NCBI GenBank assembly: GCA_027310725.1
Contig: DAIDAG010000059.1
Span: 62,001-126,000, forward strand
Origin: Sideroxydans sp.
GTDB lineage: Bacteria > Pseudomonadota > Gammaproteobacteria > Burkholderiales > Gallionellaceae
Direction of reading: 5' to 3'
Length of the DNA stretch: 64,000 bases
Under the pieces are notes generated by a model. The model saw only the letters and a list, made by a program, of their open reading frames with translations, searched no databases and had not been told where the DNA came from. The translations under genes and the position numbers were made by a program. Positions within the stretch are counted from its first letter, which is position 1. Every line of letters begins with the position of its first letter. Shown piece by piece: positions 37,784 through 44,868 of this stretch.

Positions 37784-38296
37784 ATGTACCAGATACTCAA
37801 ACAGATCATCAAGACGGGCATCAAGACCGAAACGCCGCCGCAAACTGACGAGGCGATGCGCCATGTCGAACAGCGTTTGCAGCAGGAGATCCTGGACGCC
37901 TTCGGCGGGGCGCTCGCGATCCGGCAAGTCGATGCCGGTTCGTGCAACGGCTGCGAGCTGGAGATCCACGCCGTCAGCAACGCCTATTACAACCTCGAAG
38001 GGCTGGGCATCAGGTTCGTTGCCAGCCCGCGCCATGCCGACCTGCTGCTGGTCACCGGCCCTGTATCGCGGCACATGGAGATCGCGCTGAAGCGCACTTA
38101 CGACGCCACTCCGGAACCCAAGCTGGTGGTCGCGATCGGCGATTGTGCCTGCGACGGCGGCATATTCGGCGAGAGCTACGCCACCTGCGGCAAGATCTCC
38201 AAAGTCATCCCCGTGGATGTGGTGGTAAGCGGATGCCCGCCCACGCCTACTGCCATCCTTCAAGGCATACTGACCGCCATCAGCGCGAAGAAATAG
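37784..38296 (+). CDS. HyfI/NuoB-like Fe-S small subunit
   Basis: This 170-residue hydrophilic subunit of the NuoB/HycG/HyfI family carries one 4Fe-4S cluster, equivalent to N2 or the proximal cluster. All four cysteine ligands are present: the CNGCE pair (DAGSCNGCELEIHAV), the Cys in GDCACDGG and the Cys in SGCPPTP. So an electron-carrying site remains next to a large subunit that has lost its nickel. No HyfA, HyfH or NuoI-like ferredoxin subunit follows. After its stop the base composition drops and an accessory island begins. Confidence 0.92.
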   Translation: MYQILKQIIKTGIKTETPPQTDEAMRHVEQRLQQEILDAFGGALAIRQVDAGSCNGCELEIHAVSNAYYNLEGLGIRFVASPRHADLLLVTGPVSRHMEIALKRTYDATPEPKLVVAIGDCACDGGIFGESYATCGKISKVIPVDVVVSGCPPTPTAILQGILTAISAKK

Positions 38297-38742
38297 CGCT
38301 TCAATCTGCCGCCATAGTGTTTGCCCGGAACCGGAAAACGGGCACACGGCGTTGGCGGTGTGCATTCCGAACTATTCGACAGACAGTGTTCAAATTCGAT
38401 TTCCGAGTTTGACAGAAGATCGTTGTGGATGGCTTTGTGGCGGAAAAAGAATATGAGTGGGCCGCCGTTGTTGGATAGAAGTCGTTGGGTGAACGTTTGG
38501 CTTTTGATGTCTCAAAGTCGGCCATTACGGAAGTTCAGGATATGAGGTGCGCTACTTCTGCTATTGCCCAGTAGGAGACATTCGCCCTTGCCCGTACTAT
38601 TATGCATATGCGGACAGAAGAAATGGTAGGGACTCAAATGATTCAATTGCTTATAAGAAATGTGTGCGCCTCACTATTGTTAATAATACGGACCGGTGGG
38701 TCTGCCCAATAACTGTTAGCTATTTGGGTCGACTATTTCTAT
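38297..38742. other. low-GC region without a clear gene
   Basis: This 446-base stretch lies between the Hyf-like operon and the DpnI-like gene. From about 38390 it is clearly more AT-rich than its surroundings. Short open frames on both strands overlap one another, and none resembles a known protein. An inverted pair GTGTTTGCCCG / CGGGCACAC (38321-38349) forms a hairpin about 25 bases after the operon, without a T-run. GTTAGCT at 38715 resembles an integron core site, but I cannot find its partner. It may hold decayed cassette DNA. Confidence 0.5.
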
Positions 38743-39195
38743 ATGAGCAATAAAGTTACAGGTGATTGGGGCGAGAAATTTATTGCAAAAACGTTTGCGT
38801 GCCCGAAGTGTAAGAATTACAACTCGCTGAAACGACTTCCAAATAATTTTAAATGTGTAGATATCGTTTGTGATTTTTGTGGCTACCTGGCGCAGGTTAA
38901 AACCGTATCTGTTACTGATGTTAATAAATTTCCCAAAAGTATATTGGGCGCTGCGTGGAAGCCGCAGAAGGACAGAATGAGGGCAGGGATATACTTTCCT
39001 TTGTATATTGTTCTAAAAAGTGGTTCACAATGCTCGGTATTCTACTTGCCAACAGAATTTCAATTGCCAAAGATGTTCAAAAAACGTAATCCTCTTTCCG
39101 ATACAGCTAAGCGTGCAGGCTGGCAAGGCTTCGTGTATGACTTTTCAGATTTTCCAGACGGTATTCCTGTTCGCGTCTGGCCAATTGATAGCTAA
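38743..39195 (+). CDS. DpnI-like nuclease domain protein, stand-alone
   Basis: This 150-residue protein matches the N-terminal catalytic domain of DpnI, the endonuclease that cuts methylated GATC. The zinc cysteines are at C20/C23 and C43/C46, and the PD-(D/E)xK core is visible as Asp40 (VDIVC) and Lys53. The segment RNPLSDTAKRAGWQGFVYDF matches DpnI's RKPLAPTARRAGWIG. The position of catalytic Glu64 of DpnI is Gln51 here (QVK for ELK), so activity is uncertain. The C-terminal winged helix of DpnI (254 residues) is missing. Base composition is AT-rich, and the stop codon lies inside an attC-like site, as expected for an integron cassette gene. Confidence 0.75.
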   Translation: MSNKVTGDWGEKFIAKTFACPKCKNYNSLKRLPNNFKCVDIVCDFCGYLAQVKTVSVTDVNKFPKSILGAAWKPQKDRMRAGIYFPLYIVLKSGSQCSVFYLPTEFQLPKMFKKRNPLSDTAKRAGWQGFVYDFSDFPDGIPVRVWPIDS

Positions 39196-39249
39196 CAAGT
39201 CGTTCAAGCCGACCGTGTTACGCGCGGCGGCTTAACTCCAGCGTTAGGG
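39190..39249 (+). other. attC recombination site 1
   Basis: This 60-base site has the layout of integron attC (59-base element). R'' is AGCTAAC overlapping the stop codon of the DpnI-like gene; L'' is GTTCAAGCCG; L' is CGGCTTAAC; and R' is GTTAGGG at 39243-39249. TCGTTCAAGCCG...GGCTTAACTCCAGCGTTAG is close to classic cassette sites. The next gene starts six bases later. Confidence 0.88.
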
Positions 39250-39254
39250 TTCTT

Positions 39255-39803
39255 ATGCGTACCTACACCATTGCTCCGGCTTCACCAACATCATTCAAAG
39301 CGGCAGCTTCGGTGTTCGTTGGCGCATTTGGGACAATCTGGTTATTCATCGAACCGCTTGGCCTGTTCGGACTAGTCCCCACCGTAGGCAGCATCATGGG
39401 CATAGTCTTGTACCTGTTGATGTTGTGTGCTGCATTGCTCGTGGTAGTTGTCTTTCTTCGCAGTTACCGTTGGTACAAAATTCACAATTTACCTTTCGTT
39501 GCCCTCAATGTTGCCTCAGCATCAGACGGAGCAACCTACTCACGTCGTGTTGCCGCGAACATGCAGATTCGTGACTTTTTATACGATTTCCTAAACTTGC
39601 TTTCTCGTGGGCCGGGTAGAGAAAAGCTGCAACTATTCCGTCGCCACTACCTTCCAGTTCTTCAGGTTCGCCGTGGTGATGCATTCATTGATGTCGATAG
39701 CAATCTAACCGCTAGCAATGCTGGGCTTAAGGATCAAGACTTCTGTCAGGTACGTGGTGAGCCGCATAAGGTTGATGATAGGATTTTGTTTTCAAGAGGG
39801 TAG
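39255..39803 (+). CDS. hypothetical membrane protein, cassette gene 2
   Basis: An unrecognised 182-residue protein. Two hydrophobic helices lie at about residues 14-42 and 46-68, followed by a cytosolic part with RRHYLPVLQVRRGDAFIDVDSN near the end. It starts six bases after attC site 1 and its stop is 10 bases before attC site 2, the usual packing of a cassette. No function is proposed. Confidence 0.65.
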   Translation: MRTYTIAPASPTSFKAAASVFVGAFGTIWLFIEPLGLFGLVPTVGSIMGIVLYLLMLCAALLVVVVFLRSYRWYKIHNLPFVALNVASASDGATYSRRVAANMQIRDFLYDFLNLLSRGPGREKLQLFRRHYLPVLQVRRGDAFIDVDSNLTASNAGLKDQDFCQVRGEPHKVDDRILFSRG

Positions 39804-39813
39804 CTATGTCCCA

Positions 39814-39876
39814 GACAAACCCTACAGTCAAGCGGGACTGCGCAGAAGCGCGCAGCCCCTTAGCTCCACGTTAGCC
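39814..39876 (+). other. attC recombination site 2
   Basis: This 63-base site has R' GTTAGCC at 39870-39876 and L' CCCCTTAGC. L'' is TCAAGCGGG, with a hairpin centre (CTGCGCAGAAGCGCGCAG). The TCAAGCGG...CCTTAGCTCCACGTTAG pattern is typical of attC. The outer R'' (GACAAAC) is degenerate. The next gene begins 18 bases on. Confidence 0.78.
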
Positions 39877-39894
39877 ATCATCAGTCCGCACACT

Positions 39895-40683
39895 ATGACA
39901 CCGGATGACATCCGCTTCGCATCGGTCAAGGAGGACCGCGGGTGGTACTTCGTGGAGTACTTTCCTCCACACCCTGACTTTCGATTCTCGGTGCTCCAGC
40001 TTTCCGTTGTTGAGTCGCATGACGCCAACGCTGTAGCGAACGCGATGGAATACGAGGCAAGAGACTGGCTCCGGCGTTACCCGGTTCCGGTCATGGTGAC
40101 TGCCTTTTCTCTTGAGGGCGATGTCTTTCCCTTGCAGTCCGCTCGCCCGACTGACCACCTAATCGCTTTCTCCGACCCCACCCAATCAAAGGAAGTTCTT
40201 CGCTGGGAACTTGTCGCAGATGCGGAGTTGCCAGCAGTGGCCCTTGATCGCACGTTTCTGAAGAGGATCTTCGCAAACGTCCCTTCTAAGACAGGCCGAG
40301 AGATCCAGGCCGAGGCACAGAAACACATCACCACCCTAAAGGTCGGCTGGTGGATCGTCTTTCTCTGGGCCGTCGTCGTCCCCCTCGGAGTAGCCGTGCT
40401 GGAGTGGTGGAGTGATCTTCTGGGGCTGGTGGTTCTTGCGTATGCGTTCTTCAAGGCCGCGGTCGAAGCTCTACGTCTTACCGGACACCTCCCAAAATCA
40501 GAGCGAGAGCGGCAGAAGGAGGCTGAAGACTTGAAAATGCGCCACTACTACTATCACTGCGAGCGCAATCCGGAATCCTTTGAACGCCTAAAGGCTGACA
40601 ACTTCCGCCGCGAAGAAATTGAACGAACCAAGTCACAGGCTGCGGCACTCAAGACACAGCAGCATCCGTCTACTGATGGCTAA
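39895..40683 (+). CDS. hypothetical membrane protein, cassette gene 3
   Basis: An unrecognised 262-residue protein. A soluble N-terminal part (about 1-145) is followed by two close hydrophobic helices (about 150-190: WWIVFLWAVVVPLGVAVLEWW and LLGLVVLAYAFFKAA). The C-terminal tail is charged and probably coiled coil (KSERERQKEAEDLKMRHYYYHCERNPESFERLK). The ATG at 39895 follows attC site 2. An upstream in-frame extension runs through the attC and is rejected. The stop TAA sits in attC-like site 3. Confidence 0.65.
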   Translation: MTPDDIRFASVKEDRGWYFVEYFPPHPDFRFSVLQLSVVESHDANAVANAMEYEARDWLRRYPVPVMVTAFSLEGDVFPLQSARPTDHLIAFSDPTQSKEVLRWELVADAELPAVALDRTFLKRIFANVPSKTGREIQAEAQKHITTLKVGWWIVFLWAVVVPLGVAVLEWWSDLLGLVVLAYAFFKAAVEALRLTGHLPKSERERQKEAEDLKMRHYYYHCERNPESFERLKADNFRREEIERTKSQAAALKTQQHPSTDG

Positions 40684-40773
40684 CCTCTCGATTAACCGAA
40701 CGCCCGGCAAGCTGCGCTTGCCGGTACCGTCCACCCTGAGGGCTCCGGTCGCCGGTTACCTTGGGCGTTGAAG
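40678..40773 (+). other. attC-like site 3
   Basis: This 96-base site overlaps the stop of cassette gene 3. Proposed R'' GGCTAAC (40678-40684), L'' ATTAACCG, L' CGGTTACC and R' GTTGAAG (40767-40773) have attC-like spacing. The variable centre contains a perfect hairpin CGGCAAGC-TGC-GCTTGCCG. The R boxes deviate from consensus, so this is less certain than sites 1 and 2. An IS30-family element starts 13 bases later. Confidence 0.6.
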
Positions 40774-40786
40774 GTCTGGTTTTGAG

Positions 40787-42017
40787 TTGCGATTTCAACC
40801 GGTCGATGCAACACATTGGTTAAACCGTTCTGCTGGTGTTTCGAAGTTTAACGTCTTTCGTGGACGTTCATTTAACTGACGAGCAACTGCATTGAGTTTC
40901 GATTGAGAGTGTACCGACAAGTCTGTTCCTTTGGGGAAGTACTGTCTCAATAAGCCGTTGGTATTCTCATTCGTTCCACGTTGCCAAGGATTCTGCGGAT
41001 CACAGAAATAGACTTTGATGTCGGTTGCCAGCGTGAATCGCTTGTGGTCGGACAGTTCCGTGCCACGATCCCAGGTCAGCGATTTGTAGAGTTCCTGCGG
41101 TAACTTATGAGCATGCTTAATCAGTGCGTTGATGACGATCTCGGTATCTTTGCTGGGAATCCTCACCAACATCACATAACGCGTCTGGCGTTCAACGAGG
41201 GTCGCAATCTGACTGCTACCACTGCCGCATAACAGATCTCCTTCCCAGTGTCCCGGTACCGCGCGATCTTCAACCGAGGCAGGACGCTCACTGATCGATA
41301 CGGCGTCGATAATCCTGCCGTGATCTTCTGTCTTCTGAGTATGATGACGTGAACGACGCATGACGCGAGTCCGCCGCAAGTGCGCCAGAAGCTCCTTCTT
41401 CAATGCGCCTCTGGCCTGGATATAGAGGCTGCGGTAGATGGTCTCGTGTGACACTTGGTAACTTTCGTCGCTTGGGTATGTCTGCTTCAGCCATCCGGCA
41501 ATCTGTTCCGGTGACCACAGCCCTTGGAGCTTAGCGGCCACGATGTGCGCCAACGCTCGATTCTCAACCAGTTTACAGGTCTTGGGGCGAAGTGTCCGAT
41601 CCCAAGCAGCCTGGTCAGCTTTACTGGCCCGATAGCATTCCTGACCACCGTTGCGCTTGATCTCGCGACTGATGGTGGATGGAGCACGCCCGAGGAAAGT
41701 TGCAATCGCGCGAGCCGACTGGCCAGCTACCACCGCACGCGATATTTCCTCTCGCTCAGGAAGCGTCAGCGCCAGTCTGGAACGGCGTCGTTGTGCCGGC
41801 CGTATTCCTCCAGTCTTGGCTAGAATCCCTTCGACCGATGAATGGTTTCGATCGAACAGTTGGGCAATGTGCTGGAGAGAGTCACCTTTCTGCCAGCGCT
41901 CCCACATTAACGCTATTTGACTTTCAGTATAATAAATCCGGGTTCTTCGTTTCATCTGCAACACTCCTTCTGCTTACGCAGATTCTAGTGTGTTGCATCG
42001 ACCGGTTGAAATCGCAA
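40787..42017 (-). mobile_element. IS30-family insertion sequence, complete
   Basis: A 1231-bp element is bounded by perfect 29-bp inverted repeats (TTGCGATTTCAACCGGTCGA... at 40787-40815 and its complement at 41989-42017). It encodes one intact transposase on the minus strand. The flanking trinucleotides (GAG left, GTG right) do not form an obvious target duplication. It separates attC-like site 3 from a truncated gene on the right. Confidence 0.92.
40795..41964 (-). CDS. IS30-family transposase
   Basis: This 389-residue DDE transposase is full length and uninterrupted. The N-terminal helix-turn-helix region has the RRTRIYYTESQIALMWERWQKGDS and GRAPSTISREIKRNGG motifs typical of IS30. The catalytic triad is visible in GHWEGDLLCG (Asp), TWDRGTELSDH (Asp) and NPWQRGTNENTNGLLR (Glu). 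Its 3' end overlaps the left inverted repeat, so the element is compact. It could mobilise itself; whether it also moved neighbouring cassette DNA is not shown by the sequence. Confidence 0.95.
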   Translation of the reverse strand: MLQMKRRTRIYYTESQIALMWERWQKGDSLQHIAQLFDRNHSSVEGILAKTGGIRPAQRRRSRLALTLPEREEISRAVVAGQSARAIATFLGRAPSTISREIKRNGGQECYRASKADQAAWDRTLRPKTCKLVENRALAHIVAAKLQGLWSPEQIAGWLKQTYPSDESYQVSHETIYRSLYIQARGALKKELLAHLRRTRVMRRSRHHTQKTEDHGRIIDAVSISERPASVEDRAVPGHWEGDLLCGSGSSQIATLVERQTRYVMLVRIPSKDTEIVINALIKHAHKLPQELYKSLTWDRGTELSDHKRFTLATDIKVYFCDPQNPWQRGTNENTNGLLRQYFPKGTDLSVHSQSKLNAVARQLNERPRKTLNFETPAERFNQCVASTG

Positions 42018-42261
42018 GTGCAAACTGGACGTAATTCAAATTCACGTGAATCGTCCGCTTTGGCCGAGAACCCGTCAGCCACGCTTGGCGCACCTGACTT
42101 TCGATAAATAGCCATTCTTTGAAAAATTTGGCGCACTCCTTGATTTCCATGTGCACGAATAAACCGATCTGAAAATCAGCCCGGATTGTCGCTTTCAGAT
42201 GTTTGCCAGTCTGGCATCGCCATTGCTGATCAATCTCGCAGTTCGGACAGGACGAGTTCAT
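41974..42261 (-). pseudogene. zinc-motif protein gene truncated by IS30
   Basis: The minus-strand frame begins MNSSCPNCEIDQQWRCQTGKH at 42261 and runs to the IS30 boundary at 42018, then ends 14 codons inside the element at 41974. The N-terminal CxxC pair followed by WRCQTGKH suggests a small zinc-binding or nucleic-acid-binding domain. The natural 3' end is not found on the other side of the element, so the gene appears cut. I do not recognise the family. Base composition is lower in GC than the core genes. Confidence 0.5.
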
Positions 42262-42302
42262 CTTGTATACTTCTCTTTCCATAAATCTCACTGTTATACC
42301 CT

Positions 42303-43607
42303 ATGTCCGCGATCACCCAAACCCGAACTGCCGCTCATGAACTGATCGACTTCATTGATGCAAGCCCCAGCCCCTGGCACGCAGTGGCGAGTGCCGAGAT
42401 ACTGCTGCGGGCCAATGGGTTCACCAGGCTTGAAGAAGGTGAGCGATGGCAACTGGCGGCCAATGGGCGCTATTACGTCGTGCGTGGCGGCGCCTCAATG
42501 ATTGCATTCGTGCTGGGCAGCCAGCCCGTGGCCGAAGCGGGCTTTCGCATCGTCGGCGCGCATACCGATTCACCGGGTCTCAGGCTCAAGCCTAAGGCCG
42601 CCATGAGCGGCGACGGCATCTCGCGACTGGCGGTTGAAGTATATGGCGGACCAATATTGGCCACGTTCACCGACCGGGACCTGAGTCTGGCCGGTCGCGT
42701 CGTGTTGCGCGCGGCAGCTGGTCAGGAGACGCGATTGCTGCGCTTCGAGCAGCCGCTGGTGCGGCTTCCCAATCTGGCTATTCATATGAACCGCGAGGTA
42801 AATGAGCAAGGCTTGAAGCTCAACAAGCAAACGGAATTGCCGCTGATCCTGGGCCTGACGGGCGAAGGTGACAACGCCGAAGCGCAATTGCGCAAGCTCC
42901 TGGCTGACGCGGTGCAGGCCGATGCGGCGGATCTGCTGAGCTGGGAATTGTCAGTCTATGACGTGCAGAAGGGTTGCCTGTGGGGAGCAAACAACGAATT
43001 CATCGCCGATAGCCAGCTGGACAATCTTGCGTCCACTCACGCCGCACTCTCCGCGCTGATTGCGACGGAGCAGCCTGCCGCCACCTGCGTGGCAGCCTTC
43101 TTCGATCACGAGGAAGTGGGTAGCGAGAGCGCCACCGGGGCGGGCGGCAGTTTCGTGATGGATGTGCTGCACCGCATCAGCCTCCAGGCTGGATTGGATG
43201 AGGAGGACAGGCGACGCGCCATTGCGCGCAGTTTCTTCATCAGCGCCGACATGGCACATGCCTACAATCCGAACTTCCCGGGAGCCTACGAGCCCGGGCA
43301 TAAAGTGTTGGTGAATGGCGGCCCGGTCATCAAGACCAACGTGAACCAGCGCTACACCACCAATGCCGAGACTGCGGCACGTTTCATGACTCTTTGTGAA
43401 AAGGCAGGTGTGCCGTGCCAGCAGTATGCACATCGCAGCGACCTGGGTTGCGGCAGTACCATCGGTCCCATGATTGCGGCCCAGCTGGGCGTCGCGAGTG
43501 TGGACGTTGGTTCGCCGATGTGGGCGATGCATAGCGCGCGCGAAAGCGCCGGGGCTCATGATCACGCCTACATGATCGCGGCGCTGTCGGCGGCTTTTGG
43601 AAGCTGA
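42303..43607 (+). CDS. apeB: M18 family aminopeptidase
   Basis: This 434-residue zinc aminopeptidase of family M18 (aspartyl aminopeptidase-like) probably acts in the cytosol on peptides from protein turnover. Metal-site motifs are visible: His in VGAHTDSPGLRLKP (about residue 82), Asp in ADSQLDNLAS, the Glu pair in FDHEEVGSES, Asp in ISADMAHAYNP and the C-terminal His in AMHSARE. The start MSAITQTRTAAHELIDFI gives the normal N-terminus. It marks the return to core-like sequence after the IS30 island. Confidence 0.93.
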   Translation: MSAITQTRTAAHELIDFIDASPSPWHAVASAEILLRANGFTRLEEGERWQLAANGRYYVVRGGASMIAFVLGSQPVAEAGFRIVGAHTDSPGLRLKPKAAMSGDGISRLAVEVYGGPILATFTDRDLSLAGRVVLRAAAGQETRLLRFEQPLVRLPNLAIHMNREVNEQGLKLNKQTELPLILGLTGEGDNAEAQLRKLLADAVQADAADLLSWELSVYDVQKGCLWGANNEFIADSQLDNLASTHAALSALIATEQPAATCVAAFFDHEEVGSESATGAGGSFVMDVLHRISLQAGLDEEDRRRAIARSFFISADMAHAYNPNFPGAYEPGHKVLVNGGPVIKTNVNQRYTTNAETAARFMTLCEKAGVPCQQYAHRSDLGCGSTIGPMIAAQLGVASVDVGSPMWAMHSARESAGAHDHAYMIAALSAAFGS

Positions 43608-43655
43608 AGCAGCGATCGGCCGGATTGCGGCAGGCGACGTCCGGACTGATGCGTC

Positions 43656-43958
43656 CTAGCCGATGATTCCGCTCAACCCCTGCCGTATTTCCCGGATGAC
43701 CGATGTCGAAAAATGAGGGTCCACTTTATCAAGGGCCATGACGACCAGAAGTCCGACTATCAGGGGCTGGACGAGAATGAGCGCGAGCATGGCAAGGGTG
43801 GAAAGGAAGAGCCTCAGGTATTTCCCGGATCGATAATAATTCCTGAGTCGGGTCAGGATGGCGACGACGCGTTTGCGCATCAACATGATCTCGCTGACCA
43901 TCAGGAAAAACGCCAGGACGAAGCCGGCCATGATTGCGATATAGAGTTCTATGTTCAT
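43656..43958 (-). CDS. small membrane protein, unknown
   Basis: This 100-residue protein has two transmembrane helices (about residues 5-24 and 52-78: LSTLAMLALILVQPLIVGLLVVMAL) joined by a basic segment (MRKRVVAILTRLRNYYRSGK). The start MNIELYIAIMAG was preferred to one 24 codons upstream because it starts directly at the helix and has an AGGAAAT ribosome-binding site. It is convergent with apeB and divergent from the two-component system. Family not recognised. Confidence 0.6.
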   Translation of the reverse strand: MNIELYIAIMAGFVLAFFLMVSEIMLMRKRVVAILTRLRNYYRSGKYLRLFLSTLAMLALILVQPLIVGLLVVMALDKVDPHFSTSVIREIRQGLSGIIG

Positions 43959-44160
43959 GATTTCCTTTCGGCGCGCATGGCTGTAATTGCACACTCCCTG
44001 CAACAGCCGCCTGTCATATTTCAGCAACATTCCACGCTTAACATTACCGTAATAATTTCCGGGGATGGAATTTTGCTTTGAATCTCGATCGGCGGGTCAT
44101 CTCCCCGGCGTCTCCGCCAAACCAAGCAAATGGCCAATAGCCCACCGGGTGCAAGACAAA

Positions 44161-44868
44161 ATGTTGCAACATGCAAGCGGATACCCAGGCACGAATGCCG
44201 CCAAATCGATCCTTCTGATTGAAGACGATCCCATGATAGGCCAAAGCCTGATCCGGGCGCTGAACGATATCGGCATGAAGGTCGATTGGGCGCGGGACGG
44301 CATCAAGGGGCAGGCGTCCATTGAGTCGGGAGGCTACGACCTTGTCCTGCTCGATCTGGGGCTGCCCGGAAGATCGGGCATGGAAGTTCTGAGGGCGATG
44401 CGCGCCTGCGGAGACCGCACCCCTCTGTTCATCATCACTGCAAGAGACGAAATCGACGACCGGGTGATCGGCCTCGACGAAGGTGCCGACGATTACCTGG
44501 TCAAGCCGTTCGGGGTCAGGGAGCTGGTGGCCAGGATACTCGGCGTCCTGAAGCAAAACGGCGACAACACGCAGACATTGCTCGGCAGCGCGGAGATCAC
44601 GATAGACACGATGACCAAGGAAGCGACGTACCGCGGAAAGACCCACTTGCTGTCGGCGAGGGAATTCGCCCTGCTGCAAGCGCTCATCGAATATCCGGGA
44701 ATGATCCTGTCGCGCAGCCAGATCGAGGAACGCCTGTACGGCTGGAACGAGGACGTGGAAAGCAACGTCGTCGAAGTGCTGATCCACGCGGTGCGGAAAA
44801 AGTTCGACAACGAGATCATCCGCAACGTGCGCGGCATCGGCTGGATGGTGACCAAGCACACGCCATGA
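44161..44868 (+). CDS. OmpR-family response regulator (QseB/PmrA-like)
   Basis: This 235-residue regulator has receiver acidic pair IEDDP, phospho-acceptor Asp in VLLDLGLPGRSG and Lys in DYLVKPFGVREL. The C-terminal winged helix (HLLSAREFALLQALIEYPG...VEVLIHAVRKKF...NVRGIGWMV) is typical of QseB/PmrA. The start at 44161 was chosen near the first conserved strand; the frame is open for another 32 codons upstream. It overlaps the kinase gene by ATGA. The TonB receptor cluster starting 400 bases after the kinase is a candidate target. Confidence 0.9.
   Translation: MLQHASGYPGTNAAKSILLIEDDPMIGQSLIRALNDIGMKVDWARDGIKGQASIESGGYDLVLLDLGLPGRSGMEVLRAMRACGDRTPLFIITARDEIDDRVIGLDEGADDYLVKPFGVRELVARILGVLKQNGDNTQTLLGSAEITIDTMTKEATYRGKTHLLSAREFALLQALIEYPGMILSRSQIEERLYGWNEDVESNVVEVLIHAVRKKFDNEIIRNVRGIGWMVTKHTP

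Noticed and set aside
31134-38296. Functional [NiFe] hydrogenase-4 or formate hydrogenlyase
   Set aside because: The large subunit lacks all four Ni-ligand cysteines, and ferredoxin, maturation and formate dehydrogenase genes are absent.
38700-38745. A fourth attC site in front of the DpnI-like gene
   Set aside because: A GTTAGCT core is present at 38715, but I found no matching L boxes or R'' partner upstream.
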